The position numbers were made by a program, and so were the translations under genes. From the NCBI RefSeq assembly GCF_029637605.1, contig NZ_CP121261.1:496001-560000 (forward strand): a stretch of DNA of 64,000 nt, given 5' to 3'. Shown here in pieces: positions 35,475 to 43,700 of the stretch. Under the pieces are notes generated by a model. The model had not been told where the DNA came from, ran no database searches, and saw only the letters and a list, made by a program, of their open reading frames with translations. Origin of the DNA: Achromobacter spanius. Its GTDB lineage: Bacteria > Pseudomonadota > Gammaproteobacteria > Burkholderiales > Burkholderiaceae_B. Within the stretch, counting starts at the first letter, position 1; the number at the start of each line of letters is the position of its first letter.

Positions 35475-36203
35475 ATGAGCGACACCAAGCGAATCTGGGA
35501 CGACTTCCTCACCGAACGCGATAAGCAAGTGCTGGCGCAGGCCGGCTACGGCAAGCGCGGCGGCTTCGGCAAGCGTCCCGCACTTTTCATCATCGATGTG
35601 CAATACAACTTTTGCGGCGATACGCCCCAGGACATCCTGGAAGGCTTGAAGCAATACCGCACCCACTGCGGCCGCGAGGCCTGGGACGCGGTCGCGCATA
35701 TCGTGCCGCTGCTGGAACTGGCGCGCGACAAGAACATTCCCGTCTTCTATACCGAGAGTGCCCGGCGCGCAGACCTGCTGGACAGCGGCGTGCAAGTGGG
35801 CAAGAACCACCGCGGCGGTGAGAAGACCGTGCTGGCAAACACCCATGCGACGCAGACCGTGGAGCCGCTGGCCCCGCGTCCGCAAGACATCCGCATTACC
35901 AAACAGAAGCCGTCCTGCTTCTTCGGCACGATCTTCATGAGCCATCTGAACTTCCTCGACGTGGACACGCTGATCCTGGTGGGCTGCACGTCGTCTGGAT
36001 GCCTGCGCGCCACGACGGTTGACGCCTACTCGTACAATTTCAAGGTCATCATCCCCGAAGAGGCGGCGTTCGACCGCTTCCAGTCCAGCCACGCGATGAG
36101 CTTGTTCGACCTCAACTGCAAGTATGCGGACGTGATTCCCTCGCGCGAGGTGCAGGACTACCTGCGCGGCCTGCCCGCGCCCGCCGACGCGGCCCGGGAC
36201 TGA
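35475..36203 (+). CDS. Isochorismatase-superfamily amidase (N-carbamoylsarcosine/maleamate amidase type)
   Basis: 242 residues with the complete catalytic triad of cysteine amidohydrolases: Asp41 (FIIDVQYNF), Lys145 (ITKQKPSCFFGT) and Cys176 (VGCTSSGCLRATTVDAYSYN). The SGC-x-RAT-x-x-D pattern and the long N-terminal arm are shared by N-carbamoylsarcosine amidase, biuret hydrolase and the maleamate amidase NicF. It would remove ammonia or carbamate from the linear product of the upstream cyclic amidohydrolase. The start is 33 bases after that gene. The exact substrate cannot be told apart from sequence. Confidence 0.88.
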   Translation: MSDTKRIWDDFLTERDKQVLAQAGYGKRGGFGKRPALFIIDVQYNFCGDTPQDILEGLKQYRTHCGREAWDAVAHIVPLLELARDKNIPVFYTESARRADLLDSGVQVGKNHRGGEKTVLANTHATQTVEPLAPRPQDIRITKQKPSCFFGTIFMSHLNFLDVDTLILVGCTSSGCLRATTVDAYSYNFKVIIPEEAAFDRFQSSHAMSLFDLNCKYADVIPSREVQDYLRGLPAPADAARD

Positions 36204-36225
36204 GCCGGAGCAGGCTGCTGACGCC

Positions 36226-37218
36226 ATGGCCATCACTACCGGACCGATTCCCGTCTACCTATTGACCGGCTTCCTGGGAAGCGGCAAGACCACGCTGTTG
36301 TCGCGCCTGGTGCGTAGTCCGCGCTTTGCCGATACGGCGGTGGTCATCAACGAGTTCGGCGAGATCGGACTGGATCACATGCTGGTGGGCAAGGCGGACG
36401 ACACCGACGTCGTGCTGCTGGATTCCGGCTGCCTGTGCTGCGCGGCCACAAGCTCCCTGCAGGACACGCTTGAGTCGTTGTACTACCGGCGCCAGCGCGG
36501 AGAGATTCCCATGTTTACGCGGGTGGTGGTAGAAACCTCGGGCCTGGCGGATCCGTGTCCCGTCATCAACACGCTGTCGGCCGATCCCCTGATCGCTCGC
36601 CACTACCGCTTCGGCGGTGTGGTGGCGACGGCTGACGCGCTGCACGGGATGGCCACGCTGGACGCCTATCGCGAGGCCAGCACCCAGGTCGCGATCGCCG
36701 ATCGCATTGCGCTGACCAAGGTCGATCTAGCCGACGGCCGCGCGGTACAGGCAATGAGGTCCGCGCTGAGGGGGTACAACGCCAGCGCGCCGATCCGCAC
36801 GGTATCGCCCGACACGGTGGACGAGGACGCGCCGGCGCTGTTCGACGGCTTGCGTCCCGAGCATCTGGACGCGGCCGCGTTAGCGGCGGCTCAGCCTGTC
36901 TCCGACAGTTCGCTGGCGCACGTACTTCGCTACGGCATTGTGTCCTATGCGTTCCGGCAGCATGCGCCAGTAAGCTGGGAAGCCTACGCGAACTGGACCC
37001 GACATATGCAGCGCCATGTTGGTGAACGCCTTCTGCGGGCCAAGGGTCTGTTGCGCTGGTCCGACGGAAGCCTGCGCGCGGTGCATGGCGTGCGGCATGT
37101 CTTCGCCACGCCTGAGCCTATCGCCGCGCCGGAAGGTGCGGCGGGCGCCATGGTCCTGATCGTGCGAGACCTGTCGGCCGAAGAAATCGAGCAAGCGATG
37201 GGGCCGCTGGGTATGTGA
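36226..37218 (+). CDS. CobW/G3E-family GTP-dependent metallochaperone
   Basis: 330 residues. The P-loop is GFLGSGKTT (residues 13-21). The metal site is DSGCLCCAA, the signature CxCC of the COG0523 subfamily. VVVINEFGEIGLDH, VETSGLADP and ALTKVDLAD supply other GTPase motifs, and a CobW C-terminal domain ends the protein. Members deliver zinc, cobalt or iron to client enzymes. It is the last gene of the operon, 22 bases after the amidase gene, so the likely client is the metal-dependent cyclic amidohydrolase. This is inference from position. Confidence 0.9.
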   Translation: MAITTGPIPVYLLTGFLGSGKTTLLSRLVRSPRFADTAVVINEFGEIGLDHMLVGKADDTDVVLLDSGCLCCAATSSLQDTLESLYYRRQRGEIPMFTRVVVETSGLADPCPVINTLSADPLIARHYRFGGVVATADALHGMATLDAYREASTQVAIADRIALTKVDLADGRAVQAMRSALRGYNASAPIRTVSPDTVDEDAPALFDGLRPEHLDAAALAAAQPVSDSSLAHVLRYGIVSYAFRQHAPVSWEAYANWTRHMQRHVGERLLRAKGLLRWSDGSLRAVHGVRHVFATPEPIAAPEGAAGAMVLIVRDLSAEEIEQAMGPLGM

Positions 37219-37270
37219 GGTACGGGTGACGCGTCACCGAAGGCGAAACTCCATCGCATCCTCTGCTCGA

Positions 37271-38494
37271 TCAATATTTTGCAGGGTGGGATGGTTGGGC
37301 CAATTCATCCCTGCGCCGATCGCGCAGGCCTACGCCCAAGGTCAGCAATAACGCCGTGGCCGCGAACCCACCTGCCAGCCAAAGGCTGGCGATGAGACCG
37401 AATCCATCCACGATCTGGCCGCCGCTCCACGATCCCAGCGCAATCCCGATATTGAAAGCGCCCACATAGAGCGCCGTGGCAATCTCGATGGCGCGTGGCG
37501 CGGCGTGCATCATCCACGTCATCAAGCCCACTGACACGCCGCCGTAGGCCAGTCCCCATGCCAACAGCGCGACACCCCCACCAAGGTTAGAACCGCCGAC
37601 GGTCAGGAACAGCATCGGTGTCATCAGCAGGCCCAGCGCAATCACCATCAAGGTCAGCACCGTGCGTCGCGCGGCAACGACGCCAGCCAGGAAGTTGCCG
37701 AGAATGCCGGCGATGCCGTAGGCGAACAGCAGCGCGCCGATCCATTGCGCATCGAATCCCGACACCGACTGCAATAGTGGGCGCACGAAGGTGAAGGCCA
37801 TGAAGTGCCCAGCCACCAGCAGCAGCGTCAGCATCAACCCGACTTGCAATTTGCGATTGGCAAGTTGATCGCCGAACTGACGCAAGGTGGCCGAGTTGGC
37901 AACGGGCAGGGCGGGTATGACGGCAAGATGAAGTGCCAGCACCAGCCCACTCAACAGGGCCATGCCGCCGAAGGCCCAGCGCCATCCGGCAAAGTCACCA
38001 ATCAGCGCCCCGAGTGGCACCCCCAGGACGGATGCCGCCGCCACGCCGCCGAAGATGATGGAGGTTGCCAAGCCGATGGCGTGGCCCGGAACGAGCCGAG
38101 CCGCCAAGCCACCGGCTATGGCCCATATGCCCCCCATGCAGAAGCCGACCAGGACTCGCGCGGCCAACATCCAACCCCAACTGGGGGCGAGTGCTGAAGC
38201 CATGTTGGCGATCACCAGCAGGCCCAACAATCCGTACAGAATCTTGCGCCGATCCATGCCTCCGGATGCGATCACCACCAGCGGCGCGAACAACGCGGCA
38301 AGCAGTGCAGGCAGGGAAATCATCAGCCCGGCCGTTCCCGTGGACGTGTCCAGAGCATCGGCAATCGGAGTCAGGAGGCCGACTGGAAGCATTTCCGTTG
38401 TCACAACCGAAAAGGTGGCAAGGCCAACGGCGGTCACGGCCAGCCAAGGGTATTGGATGTTGCTTTGCACGGCTGCGGATGTCGATGTGCTCAT
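37271..38494 (-). CDS. MFS efflux transporter (AraJ/sugar-efflux type)
   Basis: 407 residues with twelve predicted hydrophobic helices. I start at 38494 (MSTSTSAAVQ), which has AAGGA eight bases upstream. The frame stays open further upstream but runs through the operator. Helix 1 contains FSVVTTEMLPVGLLTPIA, a mark of the drug/sugar H+ antiporter group, and GGMDRRKIL is the loop 2-3 motif. The gene is divergent from a TetR regulator with two inverted-repeat operators between them, the usual layout of a ligand-induced efflux pump. The exported compound is unknown. Confidence 0.92.
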   Translation of the reverse strand: MSTSTSAAVQSNIQYPWLAVTAVGLATFSVVTTEMLPVGLLTPIADALDTSTGTAGLMISLPALLAALFAPLVVIASGGMDRRKILYGLLGLLVIANMASALAPSWGWMLAARVLVGFCMGGIWAIAGGLAARLVPGHAIGLATSIIFGGVAAASVLGVPLGALIGDFAGWRWAFGGMALLSGLVLALHLAVIPALPVANSATLRQFGDQLANRKLQVGLMLTLLLVAGHFMAFTFVRPLLQSVSGFDAQWIGALLFAYGIAGILGNFLAGVVAARRTVLTLMVIALGLLMTPMLFLTVGGSNLGGGVALLAWGLAYGGVSVGLMTWMMHAAPRAIEIATALYVGAFNIGIALGSWSGGQIVDGFGLIASLWLAGGFAATALLLTLGVGLRDRRRDELAQPSHPAKY

Positions 38495-38599
38495 GACTAA
38501 GATCCTTGAAACGACGAATTCGGATGTGCCGCCATGACGCGGCACTCGATGGTTCTCCGTGGGCGTCTGCTTGCCATGGCCATCGGACACGCCGACAAT

Positions 38600-38647
38600 A
38601 CATACATCGCGTATGAATAAGATCTTATATTCATACGCGATGTATGT
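38600..38647. promoter_or_regulatory. TetR operator, 19-bp perfect inverted repeat
   Basis: ACATACATCGCGTATGAAT (38600-38618) and its exact reverse complement (38629-38647) flank a 10-base spacer that is itself nearly palindromic around AGATCT. This is far beyond chance and lies midway between the divergent MFS and TetR genes. Paired TetR-dimer binding over the promoters is likely. Confidence 0.85.
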
Positions 38648-38653
38648 AAATAA

Positions 38654-38670
38654 ACATACGCTTGGTATGT
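38654..38670. promoter_or_regulatory. Second TetR half-site pair at the tetR ribosome site
   Basis: ACATAC-gcttg-GTATGT is a perfect 6-bp inverted repeat. It shares the CATAC/GTATG core with the larger operator and directly abuts the AAGGAG ribosome site of the TetR gene, so it suits autorepression. Confidence 0.6.
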
Positions 38671-38683
38671 AAGGAGATAGCGA

Positions 38684-39271
38684 ATGGTCCGCCGCACCCG
38701 CGTCGAGATGGAAGAAACCCGAGCCACGTTGCTGGCAACCGCCCGCAAGGTCTTTAGCGAGCACGGCTATGCCGAGGCCTCCATGGATGACCTCACTGCG
38801 CAGGCGGGCCTGACCCGTGGCGCGCTCTATCACCACTTCGGTGACAAGAAGGGGTTGCTGGCAGCGGTGGTGGAACAGATCGACGCCGACATGGACCAGC
38901 GTCTGCAAGCCATCTCCGATAGCGCCTCGGACCCATGGGAAGGTTTTCGCAGCCGCTGCCGCGCGTATCTGGAGATGGCGCTGGAGCCGGAAATCCAGCG
39001 CATCGTGCTGCGCGATGCCAGGGCGGTGCTGGGGGGCGCCTCGCCAACATCGCAACGGCATTGCATAGCTTCAATGCAAGGCCTGATCAACAACCTGATC
39101 CAACAAGGCGTGGTGGCCAAGGCCGATCCGCAGGCATTGGCTTCGTTGATCTACGGCTGCCTGGCCGAAGCTGCGTTCTGGATCGCTGACGGCGAGGACG
39201 GCAATGCGCGCTTGGCGCAAGGGGTTGCTGCGCTGGACCTGTTGCTGCGTGGGTTGTTGGTGCAGCGATAG
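38684..39271 (+). CDS. TetR-family transcriptional repressor
   Basis: 195 residues, start ATG with AAGGAG seven bases upstream. The N-terminal helix-turn-helix reads ATARKVFSEHGYAEASMDDL, then AQAGLTRGALYHHFGDKKGL. The C-terminal helical domain resembles AcrR-like ligand domains (LRDARAVLGG, and a tail LDLLLRGLLVQR). It is divergent from the MFS pump, and both operators lie in the gap, so it probably represses the pump and itself until a toxic ligand binds. Confidence 0.95.
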   Translation: MVRRTRVEMEETRATLLATARKVFSEHGYAEASMDDLTAQAGLTRGALYHHFGDKKGLLAAVVEQIDADMDQRLQAISDSASDPWEGFRSRCRAYLEMALEPEIQRIVLRDARAVLGGASPTSQRHCIASMQGLINNLIQQGVVAKADPQALASLIYGCLAEAAFWIADGEDGNARLAQGVAALDLLLRGLLVQR

Positions 39272-39429
39272 CCTTGCGAGATGGGGTGATTCGCCCGTGA
39301 AAGCACTTGTCTTGATCGGATAGGCGCGCAATAAGCAGGCCCCAGGCCCGCCGTGTCTATCGTGGGCTGCTACGCCGTGGCGATCTTGCGGGACGTAAGA
39401 AGACCCGTCGTCCCCCAAGGCATTACGGC

Positions 39430-39801
39430 TCAGGCAAGCTCGAAATTCGATGCGCGCCCACTGCTTGCATTCTCTTTAACGCGTTCAGTGATGCGCTCTT
39501 GCACGAGTCGGGCAATCTCTTCCTTTTCCGCTGGCGTCATCGCCTCATATTCTTCCTTTGAGATGCCTAGCGACCGCAGCGTCATTTCAAAAAAGCGCTC
39601 TTCGGCGGACATGCTCACAAAATCGTGCAGCTCCTGTTCAGCGTCAGACAGGGGGGCAGGGGGCTTGCCCGACTTGAATCTGTCCATATTGCGCTGGGTT
39701 TCTTCCAGCGTGTCAGCGAACGAGGCATTGGACGCGCTGGCGCGCCCCTGTTTCGCTAACGAAGCGCTTATGTTCATTGTCGATAATTCAACTCTGTTCA
39801 T
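39430..39801 (-). CDS. Small cytoplasmic protein of unknown function
   Basis: 123 residues, no signal or membrane segment, rich in charged residues. The N-terminal third is Ser/Ala/Asn rich and probably disordered. The C-terminal part is helical, with FFEMTLRSLGISKEEYEAM and AEKEEIARLVQERITERVKE. I do not recognise a family. The pattern resembles small effector- or chaperone-like proteins, but nothing nearby supports that. It stands alone between the TetR gene and the YCII gene. Composition is less GC-rich than the flanks. Confidence 0.6.
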   Translation of the reverse strand: MNRVELSTMNISASLAKQGRASASNASFADTLEETQRNMDRFKSGKPPAPLSDAEQELHDFVSMSAEERFFEMTLRSLGISKEEYEAMTPAEKEEIARLVQERITERVKENASSGRASNFELA

Positions 39802-39972
39802 GGTTGTACCTATTCTTCCGGTTGACTAGAAGAATATTGAACGACATTCGACATCAGCCCAAAGCGCCGAACTCGGCATTCTTTTCCTCTCCTCTGCGCG
39901 GTTAAGCGGAGGTTCGCGCGCGATGGGGGCACGGCCGTCGAAGGCGTCGAAACGTCGGAATACTCTGCCGCG

Positions 39973-40302
39973 CTACGGCTGTTCCAGTGGCCATACTTCC
40001 ACCACACCGTGGGCAACGGCGCAGGGTGTTCTGGCCACCAGATCGATCGCCTCGGCCAGATCAGCGGCTTCGATGATGGCGAAGCCGGCCACCGGCAAGG
40101 GTGAGCGCATATAGGCTTCGTTCGTCGTTTCAACACGACCGGCCTCGGTGTTGCGCACCTGGACCGGGGCGCCCGCAATGCCCATCAATACTCCCTTATC
40201 CCGAAGTTTCTTGTCATGCGCGTGAGCCGCGTTTCTGACACTGAGCGGGGTGCGGTCATAGCCCGCTTGGTCTCCATATCCGATGGTGATGAACTTTGGC
40301 AT
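39973..40302 (-). CDS. YCII-related (DGPF-type) small protein
   Basis: 109 residues. The ferredoxin-like fold of the YCII family is seen in MPKFITIGYGDQAGYDRT, the conserved His/Asp pair HAHDKKLRDKGVL, and the C-terminal GFAIIEAADLAEAIDLVART followed by VEVWPLEQP. YCII proteins often accompany ECF sigma factors or act as small dehydrochlorinase-like enzymes. Neither partner is present here. Function unknown. Confidence 0.82.
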   Translation of the reverse strand: MPKFITIGYGDQAGYDRTPLSVRNAAHAHDKKLRDKGVLMGIAGAPVQVRNTEAGRVETTNEAYMRSPLPVAGFAIIEAADLAEAIDLVARTPCAVAHGVVEVWPLEQP

Positions 40303-40701
40303 GGATCGTCTCCTGACGTTATCCGCTGTCAGGGTTATTCCCTGTAGGGATTGGGTTGAACAGGTGGGGTGATTTCGAGTAAATGGCTGGGCAGTCGGCT
40401 GAATGGGGACACAGTTAAAAAAGCCGTGGCATCCCCTAAATTTCCCCCTGGGTCTGCCGATAACAGGGGTAGTCGGCGCACGGTTTTGTAATCAATTAAG
40501 CAAATTCCATGGCGTGGAATTAATCGCGCTGACTCAAGAAGAACAGCGGCGCCCGGCACATCGGGCTGACGGCCTTTGCAACTTCCGCTTGTTCGCTTCG
40601 CCTGTAGTGGAACGTCCGATTGACTGTCCTGGCCAACAATAAACCTTTGTACGCCGGGCTTGCTTACGTCAACAACAACCCTCTCACCCGAGACATTGCC
40701 C
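40303..40701. other. Intergenic region upstream of the autotransporter
   Basis: No convincing gene. TTGACT at 40620-40625 is a possible -35, but the -10 is poor. GGGGACACAGTTAA at 40405-40418 resembles fragments of dispersed repeats in related genomes, but no second copy is in the window. A minus-strand open frame here has no ribosome site or recognisable product. Confidence 0.4.
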
Positions 40702-43700
40702 ATGCGTACCCCCTCTGCCGCCCGCAAGCTGAAACTTAGCCCCGGCTATCTGGCGCTTGCCGCTGCAACCTGCATGCCTCTTGCTGTCACCCCGTCGTTC
40801 GCAGCCGACCTGCTGGTGGGCAACGGTGGTAATGGCGGCGTGTCGTCTGGCGCTTCTCTCGCTGGCAGCGGTGGCGGCGGCGGTATTGGCGGCGGCGGTG
40901 GCGGCGGCGGGTCTGGCGCCAGCGGCGGCGCGGGGGGTGGTTTGGCGCGCGGTGGCGACGGGGCAGTTGGTGATGGTTCGGCTGGCGGAAGCAGCGGTGG
41001 CGCTGGCGGCGCATCGGGCACCTTAGGCGGGCTGAGCGGCGTTGGTGGCGGCGGCGGCGCTGGTGGCCCAACGGACAATTCGGGAGGCGGCGGCAGCGGC
41101 GGTGGCGCGCTGGGGGCTGGCGGCGGCCTGGGCAACGGTGGGGCAGGCGCCGATGGCGGCGCTATTGTCACCCTCGACGGAACGCCTTTTTCGGGCACGG
41201 CAGGCCAGGGCGCCCAAGGGGCTTCCTCGGGCGTTCTCAACTCGGCAGGCCCAGCGTACGACTACATCGGTATTGGCGGTGGGGGCGGTGGTGCGGGTAC
41301 ATTCGCGGATGGTGGGGACGGCACGGCGGGCAGCCTGACGGGCAGCGGTGCGTTTCTGGTCGTATTGAACTCAATGCTGGTGGGCGGGGCAGGCGGAGGC
41401 AACAGTCTGGGAGCCACCGGTGGCCGCGGGGGAGACGGCGAACTGGCGCTGACAGGCTCCACGCTTTTTCTGTATGAGACGCTACAGATCGGCGGCGCTG
41501 GCGGCGGTGGCTCGGCGTCCGTGCCGACAGGCGGCCAAGGCGGCGACGGCAAGGTGACTGTGGATGACGATACCAACCTGCACTTCCTCGGCCCGGGGAG
41601 GGCGCTGGTGGTAGGAGGCGGAACCGGTGGCGGAGCTGGCGTGCTGAACTTGGGCAAGGGGTCCCTGGTTTTCTCGAATGGTGGGACGTTCACCATTAAC
41701 GCCAATGGCACCGTCAATATCGGAAACGAAACGCTTGATGCAACGACGGGTGGCACGATCACCAACCTGCCTACCCTGGTCAACAACGGAACGATCAATT
41801 TCAACCAGCTCGGGTCCGTCCAGCTGGACTCGGACATCACAGGTTCTGGTTCCCTGCACATCAACACCAACGGTGGCGTGGTGCTTACCGGCACCAACAC
41901 GTATACAGGCGGAACGACCGTATCCGCGGGCACCCTGAACATCGGCCTGAGCGGCGCGACGGGCTCGATCAGCGGCGATATCGTCAACAACGCGTTGGTC
42001 GTTTTCAGCAGAAGCGATACCTCCGAGTACGCCGGCAACATGAGCGGCTCGGGCATGTTGCACAAGGTCGGCACAGGCCTGCTGCGCCTGACGGGTGCGA
42101 ACACCGCAAAAGGAGACGTCCTTGTTGGCAACGGTTCCCTGGAAGTGACGGGCGCTGCGGCGCGCTTGGGGAGTGCGACGTCGGACGTGAACATCGGGAC
42201 GGGCAGCGCGGTGGGAATAACCGTGAGCAACGGCGCACAATTGACGTCCCATGATGTGCGAGTCGGCTACTTTTCTGATACCAGTACCGCCATCGTGACG
42301 GGAGCAGATTCGACGTGGTCGGCCAACTACCTTGCGGTTGGTGCCGGCGTTGGCGCGGAGGGCCGGTTGGAAGTCATGAACGGCGCTCAGCTATCGGCCG
42401 CGAAGAGCTTCGTTGGCGCTTCTGCCAACGGGACAGCCCTGGTCTCTGGCGCGAATACGCGATGGGACAGCACGTTCGGGATCATGATCGGCAGCGTGGC
42501 AGGCAGCGGGACGAGCTCGGTGGTCGTGGACAGCGGCGCGACGTTGAGCGCCCAGCAGGTAGAGATTTCCGATGGCGGCGGAAGCTTGCAAGTCAATGGA
42601 TCGGACGCTACCGGGCGCGGCGTCCTGCAGGCAGCGTACGTTGACAGACACGCCGGTACCCCGATAGGCACCGTCGATTTCAATGGCGGTGTGTTGCGGG
42701 CGACAGCCTCGGAAGCCAACCTCTTCCGAGGCTTCAGCGCCGGCGAAATCACGCTGGGCGCGGGCGGCCTGTACCTGGATTCCAACGGCTTCGACGTGGG
42801 TACCTCTACGGTGCTGGACGGCACCGGTCAGCTCACCAAAACCGGCGCGGGCACGCTGACGCTGTCCGGCGCCAACACGTATTCGGGCGGCACCGCCATT
42901 CAGAACGGCACGCTGTCGGTATCGGCCGACGTCAGTCTGGGCGCGGCCGTCGGGGACCTGGAGATGTCCGGCGGCACGCTGGCCACGACCGCCAGCTTCG
43001 ACACGGGTCGCAACGTCTCCTTGGCGCAGGACGGCACGTTCAATGTGGCAAACGGCACGCAGCTGGGCTTGACCGGCACGGTCTCGGGCGCTGGCGCCTT
43101 GGTCAAGCGTGGCGCGGGTACCCTGACGCTATCGGGCGCCAACACCTATGACAGCACGCAAGTGCTGGACGGCACCCTGATCGGCAACAGCGCGTCGATC
43201 CGGGGCGACTTGCTCAACAATGGCTCGGTCATCTTCGACCAGGGCGTGGACGGCAGCGCGGCGGGTTCGATGTCGGGCACGGGCGCCATCACCAAGCGTG
43301 GCGCGGGCGTTCTGACCCTGACCGGCACGAACGCGCTGAACTGGAACATCGAACAGGGCACGCTTGCCAGCGAGGCCTCGCGCTATAGCGGCGACGCCAC
43401 CATCGGCGCCGCGGGCACGCTGCGCTTTGCGCAAGCGGGCAACGCCAGCTACGCCGGCCAGATCTCCGGCAGCGGCATCTTCGAGAAAACCGGCGCGGGC
43501 GCGCTGACCCTGAGTGCGGACAACAGCGCCTACACCGGCACCACGCGCGTGCAGGCCGGCATGCTGACCGTGGCCAACCAACTGGGCGGCAATGCGGACG
43601 TGGTGGGCGGCCGCCTGCATGTGACGGGCGCACTAAGCGGCAATGCCGCCATCGGCAACACCGCCATTCTGTCGGGCACCGGCACCATCGGCCAGAACGT

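Noticed and set aside
37225..37238. GGTGACGCGTCACC palindrome between the CobW and MFS genes as a terminator
   Set aside because: A perfect palindrome without a loop and without a T-run; it cannot be called a terminator and lies at the 3' ends of both genes, so an operator role is unlikely.
40405..40418. GGGGACACAGTTAA as a second dispersed repeat type
   Set aside because: Only one copy in the window and no palindromic partner, so repeat status cannot be supported here.
40335..40727. A 130-residue minus-strand frame upstream of the autotransporter
   Set aside because: It overlaps the autotransporter start, lacks a ribosome site and resembles no protein family. I leave the region as intergenic.
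40858..41160. Glycine-codon repeats as a CRISPR or intergenic repeat array
   Set aside because: The repeats are in frame, irregular and coding; there are no spacers of fixed length.
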